A stretch of 44,584 nt of DNA from Methylococcales bacterium (GCA_028713055.1 JAQTOX010000007.1:1-44584), one strand, 5' to 3'. Positions 32,933 to 44,150 are shown, counted from the stretch's first letter. The notes: generated by a model from the letters alone, not told the origin. Numbers and translations are program-made.

Positions 32933-35900
32933 ATGCCAAAAAGAACCGACATAAAATCCATTTTATTATTAGGCGCAGGACCGATTGTAATTGGTCAAGC
33001 GTGCGAATTCGACTATTCAGGCACACAAGCCTGCAAAGCCTTACGCGAAGAAGGTTATCGCGTGATTTTGGTCAATTCGAATCCTGCCACGATTATGACT
33101 GATCCCGAAATGGCGGATGCAGTTTATATTGAACCCATCGATTGGCAAACCGTCGAAAAAATCATTGCTAAAGAACGCCCCGATGCAATCTTGCCAACGA
33201 TGGGCGGACAAACCGCGTTGAATTGCGCGTTAGATTTGGACAAACATGGCGTGCTGGAAAAATACAACGTCGAAATGATTGGCGCGACCAAAGAAGCGAT
33301 TAACAAGGCAGAAGATCGTCAGCTTTTCAATGATGCAATGGCACGAATTGGCTTAGAAGTGGCGAAATCTAAAACTGCCCATTCGATGGAAGAAGCCTTA
33401 GCCGCGCAAAAAGAAGTCGGTTATCCAACCGTGATTCGTCCTTCTTTCACAATGGGCGGAAGCGGCGGCGGTATTGCGTACAACAAAGAAGAATTTATTG
33501 AAATCTGCGAACGCGGTTTGTATTTGTCACCGACCAATGAATTGTTAATTGAAGAATCGGTACTCGGTTGGAAAGAATACGAAATGGAAGTTGTCCGTGA
33601 TACGAAAGACAATTGTATTATCGTATGTTCGATTGAAAATTTTGACCCGATGGGCGTTCACACGGGCGATTCGATTACCGTTGCACCAGCGCAAACCTTG
33701 ACCGACAAGGAATATCAAATTTTGCGTAACGTATCGCTCGCCATTTTGCGTGAAATTGGTGTCGATACGGGCGGTTCAAACGTACAAGTTGCTATCAATC
33801 CTGCGGATGGTCGCATGATTATCATCGAAATGAATCCGCGTGTTTCGCGTTCATCAGCGTTAGCATCGAAAGCCACAGGTTTTCCGATTGCAAAAGTAGC
33901 GGCAAAATTAGCGGTTGGTTTCACGCTTGACGAATTACAAAACGAAATCACAGGCGGCAACACGCCAGCTTCGTTTGAACCGTCAATCGATTATGTGGTC
34001 ACAAAAGTACCGCGTTTTACCTTTGAAAAATTCCCGCAAGCCGACGACCGTTTGACGACGCAAATGAAATCTGTCGGTGAAGTGATGGCAATCGGTCGTA
34101 CTTTCCAAGAATCGTTGCAAAAAGCGTTGCGTGGTTTGGAAATTGGTATCAGCGGTTTAGACGAAATCACAGATTTAACGGCTGACGATGCGGGCGATAA
34201 AATGCGTCGTGAAATGCGTCATCCAGGTCCTGATAGATTGTTGTACGTTGCCGATGCTTTCCGTAGCGGTATGACTATTGCCGAAGTGCATGATTCTAGC
34301 AAAATCGACCCATGGTTTTTAGCGCAAATTGAAGATTTAGTTTTAACCGAAAAATCGCTTTCGACCAAAACGCTTTCGACTTTGAAAGCAGGGGAATTAT
34401 ATAAACTCAAACGCAAAGGCTTTTCAGATTTACGTTTGGCGAAATTGCTCGATGCTTCTGAAACCGAAGTTCGCAACATCCGCCACAAACAAAATGTGCG
34501 TCCGGTTTATAAACGTATTGATTCGTGCGCCGCAGAATTTGCATCGGATACAGCTTATTTGTATTCCACTTACGAGGAAGAATGCGAAGCGCGAGTTTCG
34601 GATAAAGAAAAAATCATTATTTTAGGCGGTGGTCCAAACCGAATTGGACAAGGGATTGAATTCGATTATTGCTGTGTTCACGCGGCGTTAGCGTTGCGCG
34701 AAGATGGTTATGAAACAATTATGATCAACTGTAATCCTGAAACTGTTTCGACCGATTTTGACACCTCTGACCGTTTGTATTTTGAATCATTGACGCTCGA
34801 AGATGTGTTGGAAATCGTCCATATCGAAAAACCAAAAGGCGTGATTGTGCAATATGGTGGTCAAACACCGTTGAAATTAGCACGCGCATTAGAAGCCGCT
34901 AGTGTGCCGATTATTGGTACATCGCCCGATTCGATTGATTTAGCTGAAGACCGGGAACGTTTCCAAAAATTATTGGAACGTTTAGGTTTAAAACAACCGC
35001 CCAATGCAACCGCACGTTCAACTGAACAAGCCATTAACGCCGCAAAAGAATTAGGTTATCCGTTGGTTGTGCGTCCGTCTTATGTTTTAGGCGGTCGAGC
35101 AATGGAAATTGTCTTTAATGAAGAAGGTTTGCAACGCTACATGAAAGAAGCAGTGAGCGTTTCAAATGATTCGCCTGTGCTGCTAGACCGTTTCTTGGAT
35201 GATGCGGTGGAAATGGATGTTGATGCGATTTATGACGGCGAGCGAGTGTTAATCGGCGGTTTAATGGAACATATCGAACAAGCCGGTGTGCATTCGGGCG
35301 ATTCGGCATGTTCGTTGCCGCCGTATGATTTAGCGCCTGCGTTGCAAGACAAATTGCGTGAACAAGTCGCTAAAATGGCAGAAGCCTTAGGCGTGCGCGG
35401 TTTGATGAATACGCAATTTGCGATTCAAGGTGAAGATATTTACGTTTTAGAAGTGAATCCGAGAGCCTCACGCACTGCACCATTTGTGTCGAAAGCAACT
35501 GGTTATCCGTTAGCAAAAATTGCGGCTCGGGTCATGGTTGGACAAACCTTAGAACAACAAGGTATTACCGAAGAACGTATTCCTGATTATTTTTCGGTAA
35601 AAGAAGCCGTATTCCCATTCGTGAAATTCCCAGGTGTTGATCCGCTTTTAGGGCCTGAAATGAAATCAACGGGCGAAGTCATGGGCGTGGGTAAAACCTT
35701 TGGTGAAGCGTTCGCAAAATCGCAACGTGCAGCAGGAGTCGATTTAAATCACACCGGCAAAGTGTTAATCAGTATTCGTGATAAAGACAAAGTGAAATTG
35801 CCTGAAATTGCCCGAATGTTAGTAGAAAAAGAATATGAAATTGTGGCGACCGGCGGCACAGCGCGTTTCTTAAAAGAAGCAGGCTTTCCGTGCGAACTTG

Positions 35901-36151
35901 TTTACAAAGTGAACGAAGGTCGCCCGAATACGGTGGACATGATTAAAAATGACCAAATTCAACTCATCATTAACACGACTGAAGGCAAAAAAGCGATTTC
36001 AGATTCATTCACGATGCGCCGTGAGGCTTTGCAACATCGCGTAACGTATTACACCACGATGGCGGGTGCGAGAGCTGCGTGTTTCGCACTCGGCGAACTC
36101 GACGCAGGTGATGTGAATTGTTTGCAAGATTTGCATAAAAGCCTGAAATAA
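32933..36151 (+). CDS. carB: Carbamoyl-phosphate synthase large subunit
   Basis: [59 protein letters not shown]; two duplicated ATP-grasp halves; full length. Confidence 0.99.
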   Translation: MPKRTDIKSILLLGAGPIVIGQACEFDYSGTQACKALREEGYRVILVNSNPATIMTDPEMADAVYIEPIDWQTVEKIIAKERPDAILPTMGGQTALNCALDLDKHGVLEKYNVEMIGATKEAINKAEDRQLFNDAMARIGLEVAKSKTAHSMEEALAAQKEVGYPTVIRPSFTMGGSGGGIAYNKEEFIEICERGLYLSPTNELLIEESVLGWKEYEMEVVRDTKDNCIIVCSIENFDPMGVHTGDSITVAPAQTLTDKEYQILRNVSLAILREIGVDTGGSNVQVAINPADGRMIIIEMNPRVSRSSALASKATGFPIAKVAAKLAVGFTLDELQNEITGGNTPASFEPSIDYVVTKVPRFTFEKFPQADDRLTTQMKSVGEVMAIGRTFQESLQKALRGLEIGISGLDEITDLTADDAGDKMRREMRHPGPDRLLYVADAFRSGMTIAEVHDSSKIDPWFLAQIEDLVLTEKSLSTKTLSTLKAGELYKLKRKGFSDLRLAKLLDASETEVRNIRHKQNVRPVYKRIDSCAAEFASDTAYLYSTYEEECEARVSDKEKIIILGGGPNRIGQGIEFDYCCVHAALALREDGYETIMINCNPETVSTDFDTSDRLYFESLTLEDVLEIVHIEKPKGVIVQYGGQTPLKLARALEAASVPIIGTSPDSIDLAEDRERFQKLLERLGLKQPPNATARSTEQAINAAKELGYPLVVRPSYVLGGRAMEIVFNEEGLQRYMKEAVSVSNDSPVLLDRFLDDAVEMDVDAIYDGERVLIGGLMEHIEQAGVHSGDSACSLPPYDLAPALQDKLREQVAKMAEALGVRGLMNTQFAIQGEDIYVLEVNPRASRTAPFVSKATGYPLAKIAARVMVGQTLEQQGITEERIPDYFSVKEAVFPFVKFPGVDPLLGPEMKSTGEVMGVGKTFGEAFAKSQRAAGVDLNHTGKVLISIRDKDKVKLPEIARMLVEKEYEIVATGGTARFLKEAGFPCELVYKVNEGRPNTVDMIKNDQIQLIINTTEGKKAISDSFTMRREALQHRVTYYTTMAGARAACFALGELDAGDVNCLQDLHKSLK

Positions 36152-36214
36152 CATAAACGAAAATATTGAGGGCGTGTAAATTCGCGCCCTCACACAATTA
36201 CTTGGAAAGTTAAA

Positions 36215-36691
36215 ATGAGCAAAGTTCCACTCACCGTCAAAGGTGCCGAAAAATTAAATGCCGAATTAAACGAATTAAAGTCAGTTATTCGTCCGCGTAT
36301 TATCAACGCAATTTCTGAAGCACGCGCACATGGCGATTTAAAAGAAAATGCCGAATATCACGCTGCAAAAGAACAACAAAGTTTTGCCGAAGGACGTATT
36401 TCTGAAATTGAAGGAAAATTAGCCAATGCACAAATTATTGATGTCACCAAAGTCGATGCAGGTGGAAAAGTGATTTTTGGTGCAACGGTTGAACTTGAAA
36501 ATTTAGACAATGAAATGCGCGTAACCTATCAAATCGTCGGTGAAGATGAGGCAAGTATTAAAGAGGGGCGTATTTCAGTGGGTTCGCCGATTGCACGCGC
36601 ATTGATTGGAAAAGAAGCTGAAGATGTGGTGACGGTAAAAGCACCTGCTGGCGATGTGGAATACGAGATTATTTCAATTCAATACGTTTAA
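36215..36691 (+). CDS. greA: Transcription elongation factor GreA
   Basis: [47 protein letters not shown]. Confidence 0.98.
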   Translation: MSKVPLTVKGAEKLNAELNELKSVIRPRIINAISEARAHGDLKENAEYHAAKEQQSFAEGRISEIEGKLANAQIIDVTKVDAGGKVIFGATVELENLDNEMRVTYQIVGEDEASIKEGRISVGSPIARALIGKEAEDVVTVKAPAGDVEYEIISIQYV

Positions 36692-36697
36692 ATGGAT

Positions 36698-36734
36698 AAA
36701 AGGTCAAAAATGAAACATCATTCTTTGACCTTTT
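36698..36734. terminator. Bidirectional terminator between greA and yhbY
   Basis: Perfect AAAAGGTCAAA ... TTTGACCTTTT inverted repeat between convergent genes. Confidence 0.8.
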
Positions 36735-36743
36735 AGTGATTTT

Positions 36744-37010
36744 TTATTTCTTTGGGTTCAAACGATAAATCACGATAATTTGTCCAATTGATTGAATCAA
36801 TTCGGCTTTTGTTGAAGCGCAAATCTCGTCACTAATTATCCTACGCACATCGCGTTCAGCGCGAATTCTCACTTTAATCAATTCATGAATATCTAGTGCC
36901 GATTCAATTTCTGCTAACACCGCCGTCGTCAAACCAGCTTGCCCAATCATCACGACGGGTTTCAAACTATGCGCGTCAGATTTAAATTTTTTCTTTTTTG
37001 CAGCATCCAC
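36744..37010 (-). CDS. yhbY: YhbY family (CRM-domain) RNA-binding protein
   Basis: KPVVMIGQAGLT..VLAEIESALDIHELIKVRI; next to rlmE as commonly found. Confidence 0.92.
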   Translation of the reverse strand: MDAAKKKKFKSDAHSLKPVVMIGQAGLTTAVLAEIESALDIHELIKVRIRAERDVRRIISDEICASTKAELIQSIGQIIVIYRLNPKK

Positions 37011-37071
37011 AGATTTTTCCTACTCTCAAAAGGCTTGATAAAGCCCAATTCTACACTAAAAATGGCATGTT

Positions 37072-37692
37072 ATGGCACGAACTAAAAGCAGTACACAATG
37101 GATGCAAGAACATTTTGACGATGAATATGTAAAAATGGCAAAAGCGCAAGGTTATCGCTCTCGCGCAGTTTTCAAACTCAAAGAAATCCATGAAAAAGAT
37201 AAATTGATAAAAGCGGGTATGAACATCGTCGATTTGGGTGCCGCACCCGGTGGATGGTCACAATTTGCCCGACAATTACTAGGAAAGAATGGACGTTTAG
37301 TTGCGCTAGATATTTTACCGATGGAACCGATTGATGATGTCGATATGATTATTGGTGATTTTCGGGAAGAATCTGTTTTGAATGAGCTTTATGCTGTTTT
37401 GAATAATGCACCGATTCATTTAGTGTTGTCTGATATGGCTCCGAATATGAGCGGCAATAAAAGCACCGACCAAGCACGCTCAATTTTTTTGGGTGAATTA
37501 GCGTTAGATACCGCGAAAACGGTACTCTCAAAAAATGGCGTTTTTTTAGTAAAGTTATTTCAAGGCGAAGGTTTTGAAACGTATTTTAAAGAAGTGCAAC
37601 AAGCATTTACCTCTGTAGTTATCCGCAAACCGAAGGCTTCGCGTCCTCGCAGTAATGAAGTTTATATTTTGGCGAAAGGTTTTAAATCATAA
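37072..37692 (+). CDS. rlmE: 23S rRNA (uridine-2'-O-)-methyltransferase RlmE
   Basis: [44 protein letters not shown]. Confidence 0.97.
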   Translation: MARTKSSTQWMQEHFDDEYVKMAKAQGYRSRAVFKLKEIHEKDKLIKAGMNIVDLGAAPGGWSQFARQLLGKNGRLVALDILPMEPIDDVDMIIGDFREESVLNELYAVLNNAPIHLVLSDMAPNMSGNKSTDQARSIFLGELALDTAKTVLSKNGVFLVKLFQGEGFETYFKEVQQAFTSVVIRKPKASRPRSNEVYILAKGFKS

Positions 37693-37793
37693 ATTTGCAA
37701 AAAATCATCGGGCTAAAATCAATTACCGATATAATCACTCTAATTTTTAAATTTTGAGAATCGTTCCGGTCTAGGGCATTAAAAAATAACAAT

Positions 37794-39725
37794 ATGATAA
37801 AAAATATACTGGTTTGGAGTGTCATCGCAATGTTGTTGATGTCATTGTTTAACAATTTTGGCAGTGGCACGCAACAAAACGAACACGTTGATTCGTCGTT
37901 GTCGTATTCGCAATTCATTGATTCAGTGAAAGCGGGACAGGTTCAACAAGTTGTCATCGATGACAACACCATTAAAGGCAAGTTGCAAAACGGACAAATC
38001 TTCAAAACGTATGCGCCAAATGATGGACATTTGATTGATGATTTGTTGGCGAACAACGTTGAAATTAAAGTTTCTGCACCTGAGCAACCTACGATGCTGA
38101 TGCAATTATTGGTGTCGTTTGGGCCGATGCTTTTGTTGATTGGTGTGTGGATTTTCTTCATGCGACAAATGAACGGTGGAATGCCTGGCGGTAAAAATCC
38201 AATGAGTTTTGGCAAAAGCAAAGCTCGAATGTTGGAAGAAGATCAAATCAAAATTACGTTTGCAGATGTTGCGGGTTGTGACGAGGCGAAAGAGGAAGTT
38301 GATGAAATGGTCGATTTTTTACGTGACCCTGCGAAGTACCAAAAACTGGGCGGTAAGATCCCACGCGGTGCGCTAATGATTGGACCTCCTGGAACGGGTA
38401 AAACCTTGTTGGCACGAGCCATTGCGGGCGAAGCAAAAGTTCCATTTTTCACTATTTCGGGTTCAGATTTCGTGGAAATGTTTGTCGGGGTTGGCGCATC
38501 ACGTGTGCGCGATATGTTCGAAACGGCGAAAAAACATGCACCGTGTATTATTTTTATCGATGAAATTGATGCTGTCGGTCGTCAACGTGGCGCGGGGTTA
38601 GGCGGCGGCAATGATGAACGTGAACAAACATTAAATCAGTTACTTGTTGAAATGGACGGCTTTGAAGGTAACGAAGGTATCATTGTTATCGCAGCAACAA
38701 ACCGCCCCGATGTTTTGGACAAAGCCTTATTACGCCCTGGGCGTTTTGACAGACAAGTCACTGTTGGTTTACCTGACGTGCGTGGACGTGAGCAGATTTT
38801 GGGTGTACATATCAAAAAAGTTCCGACCTCGGATGACGTGGAAGTTAAATATATCGCGCAAGGTACACCAGGATTTTCGGGTGCCGATTTGGCGAACTTA
38901 ATCAACGAGGCAGCTTTATTTGCAGCACGGATGAATAAACGTGTTGTAAGCATGGCAGATTTGGAAAAAGCGAAAGATAAAATCATCATGGGCGTAGAAC
39001 GTTATTCGATGGTGATGAATGAAAAAGAAAAAGAAATGACGGCGTATCACGAAGCTGGTCATGCGATTGTAGGCAAGTTAGTTCCCGAACACGATCCTGT
39101 TTATAAAGTTAGCATTATGCCGCGTGGACGAGCGTTAGGCGTGACGATGTTTTTGCCAGAACGCGACCAATACAGTGCTAGCAAACAGAAATTAGACAGT
39201 ATGATTTCGAGTTTATACGGTGGACGTGTTGCGGAAGAGATTATTTTTGGCACTGAACAAGTGAGTACTGGCGCGTCGAATGACATTGAACGTGCTACTG
39301 AATTAGCACGGAACATGGTCACGAAATGGGGATTTTCACAACGTTTAGGACCACTTTCGTATAGCGAAGAAGAAGGCGAAGTATTTTTAGGACGTTCTGT
39401 GACGCGCCATAAAACGGTTGCTGAAGAAACATCGCACAGTATTGATGGAGAAATTCGGCTGTTTATCGATCGTAACTACCAACGCACTGAAACTATATTG
39501 AAAGAAAATATAGATATTCTGCACAGCATGGCAGCGGCGTTGATGAAATACGAAACCATTGATAAAAATCAGATTGATGATTTGATGGCACGTAAACCAG
39601 TGCGTGATCCTGAAGGCTGGAATGATGCGTTACCACGCGGTGGGTTGCATATTGTTGTTGGCGGTGATACGAAAACAGACGCTAATACGCCACCATCACT
39701 GGATAAAACGGTTGAGCAACATTAA
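37794..39725 (+). CDS. ftsH: ATP-dependent zinc metalloprotease FtsH
   Basis: [26 protein letters not shown] region, HEAGH metalloprotease motif. Confidence 0.99.
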   Translation: MIKNILVWSVIAMLLMSLFNNFGSGTQQNEHVDSSLSYSQFIDSVKAGQVQQVVIDDNTIKGKLQNGQIFKTYAPNDGHLIDDLLANNVEIKVSAPEQPTMLMQLLVSFGPMLLLIGVWIFFMRQMNGGMPGGKNPMSFGKSKARMLEEDQIKITFADVAGCDEAKEEVDEMVDFLRDPAKYQKLGGKIPRGALMIGPPGTGKTLLARAIAGEAKVPFFTISGSDFVEMFVGVGASRVRDMFETAKKHAPCIIFIDEIDAVGRQRGAGLGGGNDEREQTLNQLLVEMDGFEGNEGIIVIAATNRPDVLDKALLRPGRFDRQVTVGLPDVRGREQILGVHIKKVPTSDDVEVKYIAQGTPGFSGADLANLINEAALFAARMNKRVVSMADLEKAKDKIIMGVERYSMVMNEKEKEMTAYHEAGHAIVGKLVPEHDPVYKVSIMPRGRALGVTMFLPERDQYSASKQKLDSMISSLYGGRVAEEIIFGTEQVSTGASNDIERATELARNMVTKWGFSQRLGPLSYSEEEGEVFLGRSVTRHKTVAEETSHSIDGEIRLFIDRNYQRTETILKENIDILHSMAAALMKYETIDKNQIDDLMARKPVRDPEGWNDALPRGGLHIVVGGDTKTDANTPPSLDKTVEQH

Positions 39726-39749
39726 GTTTAACTAAAACCAAAAATAATC

Positions 39750-39781
39750 AAGGAGAAGTGCGATGCGCTTCTCCTTTTTTT
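39750..39781 (+). terminator. Rho-independent terminator after ftsH
   Basis: AAGGAGAAG-tgcgatgcg-CTTCTCCTT followed by T-run. Confidence 0.85.
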
Positions 39782-39807
39782 ATCGCTATATTTTGAGAAA
39801 ACACGAC

Positions 39808-41148
39808 ATGACACGAAAATATTTTGGAACAGATGGCATACGCGGCAAAGTAGGAACACCACCGATTACACCTGATTTTTTGTTAAAACTTGGCTGGGCA
39901 GCAGGACAAGTGTTTGCGCGAGAAGGGCATAACTTTGTGTTAGTTGGCAAAGATACACGCATTTCTGGTTACATGTTCGAATCTGCATTAGAAGCAGGGT
40001 TAACAGCGGCAGGTGTAGATACCCGTTTGCTCGGTCCAATGCCTACGCCCGCAGTGGCGTATTTAACCCGCACCTTGCACGCGAAAGCTGGCATCGTAAT
40101 TAGTGCGTCGCACAACCCATATTATGATAATGGTATTAAATTTTTTTCTGCACAAGGGACAAAATTACCCGATGACATGGAACAAAAAATTGAAAAGTAT
40201 TTAGATTTACCTATCACAACTGTGGATTCATCCAAATTGGGCAAAGCTAAACGGGTAGTGGATGCGGCAGGGCGTTACATTGAATTTTGTAAAGCCAGTG
40301 TACCAACAGGAATGACATTTGATGGCATGAAAATCGTGGTCGATTGTGCAAATGGCGCGACGTATCATATTGCACCAGATGTATTTAAAGAACTTGGTGC
40401 AGAGGTTATTGCCATTGGTGTAGAACCCGATGGTTTAAATATCAATGAAGGTTATGGTGCAACAAATCCTGAAAATTTAGTAAAAACTGTCCTGGAACAC
40501 CGCGCGGACTTTGGTATTGCTTTAGATGGTGATGGCGATCGCGTAATTATGGCAGATCACAAGGGTGAATTAGTCGATGGTGATGAGTTAATTTACATCA
40601 TTGCAAAAGCACGTTTAAAATCGGGATTACTTACTGGACCAGTCGTAGGTACATTGATGTCAAATTTGGGTATGGAACACGCGCTACAGGCGTTAAGTGT
40701 GCCGCTGTTGCGTGCAAATGTCGGTGATCGTTATGTGATTGAAATGTTAGCAGAACATAAAGGAATGTTGGGGGGGGAAAATTCAGGGCATATTATTTGT
40801 TTAGACAAAACCACAACGGGTGACGGCATTATTGCGGCATTACAGGTGATTGCTGAAATGCAAAATACGGGGTTATCGTTGCATGATTTGAAATCCGGAA
40901 TGCAAAAATACCCGCAAGTGCTAATCAATGTACGAACTCCCACAAAAGTGAATTTAAAAACTCATGACGGAATTCAAAGTGCTGTTCGCGCGGTTGAACA
41001 GATGTTGGGTAAAAACGGACGGGTGTTACTGCGTGCATCTGGAACAGAACCTCTAATTCGTGTGATGATTGAAGGATGCAATCAATCTCAAGTTGAAAGC
41101 TATGCAAAACAGTTAGCCGATGATGTACAACAGGCAATCGCTACTTGA
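39808..41148 (+). CDS. glmM: Phosphoglucosamine mutase (ORF track start at 39763 lies inside the terminator loop)
   Basis: [62 protein letters not shown]. Confidence 0.97.
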   Translation: MTRKYFGTDGIRGKVGTPPITPDFLLKLGWAAGQVFAREGHNFVLVGKDTRISGYMFESALEAGLTAAGVDTRLLGPMPTPAVAYLTRTLHAKAGIVISASHNPYYDNGIKFFSAQGTKLPDDMEQKIEKYLDLPITTVDSSKLGKAKRVVDAAGRYIEFCKASVPTGMTFDGMKIVVDCANGATYHIAPDVFKELGAEVIAIGVEPDGLNINEGYGATNPENLVKTVLEHRADFGIALDGDGDRVIMADHKGELVDGDELIYIIAKARLKSGLLTGPVVGTLMSNLGMEHALQALSVPLLRANVGDRYVIEMLAEHKGMLGGENSGHIICLDKTTTGDGIIAALQVIAEMQNTGLSLHDLKSGMQKYPQVLINVRTPTKVNLKTHDGIQSAVRAVEQMLGKNGRVLLRASGTEPLIRVMIEGCNQSQVESYAKQLADDVQQAIAT

Positions 41149-41223
41149 ACAAAACACCTTTAGACGTTATGATACGCGCCACTTAACCGCATTTGCGGTG
41201 CATTTTTCGATTTAGTTGGTCTT

Positions 41224-41562
41224 ATGTATCAAGTCATTATTGTTATTCATGTGTTATTGGGTTTAGGCGTTGTTGGCTTAGTGCTGATGCAGCAAGGTAA
41301 AGGTGCAGATGCTGGAGCTGGATTTAGCGCAGGGTCATCGGGTTCAGTATTTGGCGCACAGGGTAATGCATCGTTTTTATCGCGTTCGACGGCAGTTTTA
41401 GCTTCGTTATTTTTCACGACTAGCTTAGGACTAGCAGTCATGAACGGTCAGCAGTCGGTGACAAAAGACTTGATTGTTAATTCACAACAAGACGTACCAG
41501 CCGTAGTACCTGCAAAATCAGTTTCCACTGAAATGCCTGCTCCAGTTGAAAATGCAAAATAA
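41224..41562 (+). CDS. secG: Preprotein translocase subunit SecG
   Basis: [51 protein letters not shown]; between glmM and tRNA-Leu as in other gammaproteobacteria. Confidence 0.95.
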   Translation: MYQVIIVIHVLLGLGVVGLVLMQQGKGADAGAGFSAGSSGSVFGAQGNASFLSRSTAVLASLFFTTSLGLAVMNGQQSVTKDLIVNSQQDVPAVVPAKSVSTEMPAPVENAK

Positions 41563-41571
41563 AATTATTAA

Positions 41572-41655
41572 GCCGATGTGGTGAAATGGTAGACACGCCA
41601 TCTTGAGGGGGTGGTGACGCGAGTCGTGCTGGTTCAAATCCAGTCATCGGTACCA
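41572..41655 (+). tRNA. tRNA-Leu (GAG)
   Basis: GCCGATG acceptor pairs with CATCGGT; GGTTCAAATCC T-loop; anticodon stem CCATC-TTGAGGG-GGTGG with GAG at 41605-41607; encoded CCA; long class II variable arm. Confidence 0.93.
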
Positions 41656-41690
41656 AATAAGGCATCTAACGTGATGCAAAGAAGTGTGAG

Positions 41691-41723
41691 AACCCGCAAG
41701 TTCTATAACTTAGCGGGTTTTTT
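41691..41723 (+). terminator. Rho-independent terminator after tRNA-Leu
   Basis: AACCCGCAAGTT-ctat-AACTTaGCGGGTT plus T-run. Confidence 0.85.
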
Positions 41724-41752
41724 ATTGAATTAAATCTGAATAATATCTCTGT

Positions 41753-41970
41753 CTTGACATCCTCCCCGCCAAACGGGCGCTATTGAGAACTTCCGTGTCA
41801 CTGACAATTGGACAGTAGCATTGAGCTAACATCTCTTACATCGACTTTCCGCAAGCCCTGCGGTAGGTCTAAAAGACGGCACGCGTATAACAAGAGGAAT
41901 TATTTATGCACAACGAAAATCAAAAGTACTCCTTTCTTCCCCGCTCTGAACGGCGGGGTGTCTCGGAGCT
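41753..41970. mobile_element. Possible non-autonomous IS200/IS605-like (PATE/MITE-type) element
   Basis: Left end CTTGACATCCTCCCCGCCAAACGGG; right end CCCCGCTCTGAACGGCGGGGTGTCTCGG, each hairpin-forming and roughly inverted relative to each other; internal hairpin CCGCAAGCCCTGCGG; no transposase ORF. Confidence 0.5.
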
Positions 41971-42005
41971 TTTCTGTGATGTAAATCGAGGCTTTTTGTT
42001 ACTGT

Positions 42006-42806
42006 TTAATCACGCAGTTTTTCAGCTTCAACTTCAATCATGACCATTGCGACATGAGCTTTTCCATCAGAGGATAAAGGCACTTTATCCAGATATTTGG
42101 TAACAACTTCCTCAATAAATTCTTCCTGCTGTTCCTTGGGAATGCGTTGGGTATAAGGCAACCATGTTGTTCTAATCCAACCAGCAAGTCCCGATTTTCC
42201 GTCGTGTGTCATATCTTTAGGGAGGAGTTCAACTCTAATAGTAGAAAATCCAGCTTCTTTCAATAAAACTTGATAATCCTCAACTTCCATGAACGTAAAA
42301 GGAAATTTAAATTCTGTAAAATGATGTACCCATTTATCTGATGATCGAACTTCATTCATAATCGAAATAATGCCTTCTGCATCACCTTGACCACCCATTC
42401 TTAATAAAATTTTGCCACCAACTTTGAGGCTTTTATATACACCATCAACGACTGGTTTATGATTTTTGACCCAATGCAATACCGCATTTGAAAAAGCAAC
42501 ATCGAAACAATTTTCAAACGATAAAGCACTGGCATCCATAACTTGAAATGAGAGATTGGGGTATTCATTTTTAGGATACTTTTCAATTGCTAACGCAATC
42601 ATTTGACTTGAATTATCAACGCCAATAACTGAACCATTAGAAACTAATTGAGCAATTTCAATAGTAACTTTTCCATCGCCACAACCCAAATCAAGAATAT
42701 CTTCAGTGCCTTTTAAATTTAATTTTGCGATAACTTCTTGTCCCCATTTTTGTTGAGCTTGAGAATTTTTTTCATAATCTTGAGCATTCCAACTGTATGT
42801 ATTCAT
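42006..42806 (-). CDS. Class I SAM-dependent methyltransferase (trans-aconitate methyltransferase-like)
   Basis: ILDLGCGDGKVTIEIA, GVDNSSQMI, FDVAFSNAVLHWV, LKVGGKILLRMGGQG. Confidence 0.9.
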   Translation of the reverse strand: MNTYSWNAQDYEKNSQAQQKWGQEVIAKLNLKGTEDILDLGCGDGKVTIEIAQLVSNGSVIGVDNSSQMIALAIEKYPKNEYPNLSFQVMDASALSFENCFDVAFSNAVLHWVKNHKPVVDGVYKSLKVGGKILLRMGGQGDAEGIISIMNEVRSSDKWVHHFTEFKFPFTFMEVEDYQVLLKEAGFSTIRVELLPKDMTHDGKSGLAGWIRTTWLPYTQRIPKEQQEEFIEEVVTKYLDKVPLSSDGKAHVAMVMIEVEAEKLRD

Positions 42807-42912
42807 ATTTTTTCCTTTTAAAGTAAGTTGTAATCACGCGGTTAATTTTTATGGCATAAAAAATTAGGTGGCGTTGCAATACGCACGTTCAACATGATTT
42901 ATTTTTCTTCTG

Positions 42913-43095
42913 GATAAGAAGCCATCGAATACGCACGCAAAGTGGGTTATTTGACGTTTGAAACATATTGCCACAGTCCCCATTATCACGGATAACGAAA
43001 TTTTGACGTGGTTTAAAAGTAAAGGCGGACGCAATTATCAGCACATGATTAACAAGGCTTTGTTTGATTATGTGCAACAATACAATCACACTTAA
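42913..43095 (+). pseudogene. Decayed BrnA/CopG-like antitoxin gene
   Basis: Forward frame reads DKKPSNTHAKWVI*RLKHIATVPIITDNEILTWFKSKGGRNYQHMINKALFDYVQQYNHT*, resembling a BrnA-type C-terminus, with an in-frame stop at 42952-42954. Confidence 0.6.
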
Positions 43096-43114
43096 AAATA
43101 CAATCACACTTAAA
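43080..43114 (+). repeat. 18-bp tandem duplication (tacaatcacacttaaa + 2 nt)
   Basis: TACAATCACACTTAAA at 43081 and again at 43099. Confidence 0.85.
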
Positions 43115-43120
43115 CAAGAA

Positions 43121-43156
43121 AGCCACGCTTTGCTGTGATGCAAGTTGGGGCTTTTT
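43121..43156. terminator. Hairpin terminator (copy 1 of a shared terminator type)
   Basis: AGCCACGCTTTGC-tgtgat-GCAAGTTGGGGCT followed by TTTT. Confidence 0.65.
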
Positions 43157-43160
43157 ATTT

Positions 43161-43544
43161 TCAATTACTTTGTTTTTCTAACAATTCAATCACTTTGGTT
43201 AAATCAGCTACTTTTTGTTTATACATTTCAATTTCTTTGTCTTTAAATTCACAAATCAGTTTTTGTTTTTCTAATTCAGAATCAGAACCTAAATAAACAT
43301 TATGATGTTTGCCTTGCTCGTTGAAATTCACATTTAAAACAGTTTTGCTATTCAAATCTAATAATTCAGACAGACTAATTCCCAGCTTTTCAGAAATTTT
43401 TTGTAGCTTTGATAATTTAGGATCGCTGTCACCGCGTTCAATATCGCCATAAGCATTAGAAGACATTCCTAACTCTTCTGCCATTTCTTCTTGCGTAAAT
43501 CCCTTTGCGTTTCTAACTAATTTTATCTTGTCATTTACCGACAT
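43161..43544 (-). CDS. XRE-family HTH transcriptional regulator with C-terminal coiled coil
   Basis: IKLVRNAKGFTQEEMAEELGMSSNAYGDIERGDSDPKLSKLQKISEKLGISLSELL. Confidence 0.93.
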   Translation of the reverse strand: MSVNDKIKLVRNAKGFTQEEMAEELGMSSNAYGDIERGDSDPKLSKLQKISEKLGISLSELLDLNSKTVLNVNFNEQGKHHNVYLGSDSELEKQKLICEFKDKEIEMYKQKVADLTKVIELLEKQSN

Positions 43545-43684
43545 TTTTTGTACTCCTACGGGGAAATTATCGGTTTCAGCTGGTGTTCAATTATAGCCGA
43601 ACAATCTAGCATGACACGCGGATTTGTTAGTAATTCTGCTAATTGAATTGATAAATTTTCACTTTATGATTATTCGAGGTTTTT

Positions 43685-44056
43685 ATGATTAAAAATGTAA
43701 AAAATGTTTTGCTCATTGCGGTAATGGGTTTTACAACAGCGTGGACATCCGTTGCTTCTGCTGGAGGCACTTATGTAACGGTTAAAATAGAAACTATTGC
43801 TATTGTTTCTGCTGCTGTTGGGGGTCACAAAGCAGGAAATATGGAACTCAAAATCAAAGATGGTTTTTCTCCATCAGGTGTGAGTTGTAGTCACGATTAC
43901 TTAACCACTTTAAAAACAGCTGACGCTGATAGAGCAATGCTCTCTTTGTTGCGAGATGCTTATAATTCAGGTAGAGACGTTACATTGGGGATAACAGATG
44001 ACTCAAAATACACAGCATACAGTGGTAGATGCAGTGTTTTATCAGTAGTTCAGTAA
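43685..44056 (+). CDS. Small secreted protein of unknown function
   Basis: Signal peptide (VLLIAVMGFTTAWTSVASA); two Cys; DADRAMLSLLRDAYNSGRDVTLGI. Confidence 0.75.
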   Translation: MIKNVKNVLLIAVMGFTTAWTSVASAGGTYVTVKIETIAIVSAAVGGHKAGNMELKIKDGFSPSGVSCSHDYLTTLKTADADRAMLSLLRDAYNSGRDVTLGITDDSKYTAYSGRCSVLSVVQ

Positions 44057-44066
44057 ATGATAAAAA

Positions 44067-44104
44067 AGCCCCGATTTGCATTCACGCAAGTTGGGACTTT
44101 TTTA
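44067..44104. terminator. Hairpin terminator (copy 2 of a shared terminator type)
   Basis: AGCCCCGATTTGC-attcac-GCAAGTTGGGACT followed by TTTTTT. Confidence 0.75.
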
Positions 44105-44111
44105 TTGAATG

Positions 44112-44146
44112 AAAAACGGCGCATTAAAATTTAATGCGCCGTTTTT
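44112..44146. terminator. Strong symmetric hairpin (bidirectional terminator)
   Basis: 15-bp perfect arms AAAAACGGCGCATTA ... TAATGCGCCGTTTTT. Confidence 0.8.
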
Positions 44147-44150
44147 ATTT

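Noticed and set aside
36167-36192. TGAGGGCG/CGCCCTCA hairpin between carB and greA as a terminator
   Set aside because: Stem is real but no T-run follows on the + strand; could be a weak structure only
38636-38989. 117-aa minus-strand ORF in ftsH
   Set aside because: Antisense shadow ORF of a highly conserved gene
42889-43164. 91-aa minus-strand ORF
   Set aside because: Overlaps the forward BrnA-like remnant, which is better supported by protein similarity; minus ORF has no recognisable domain
43121-44104. Integron-cassette interpretation of the repeated hairpins
   Set aside because: No attC core sites (RYYYAAC/GTTRRRY) seen; hairpins followed by T-runs fit terminators better
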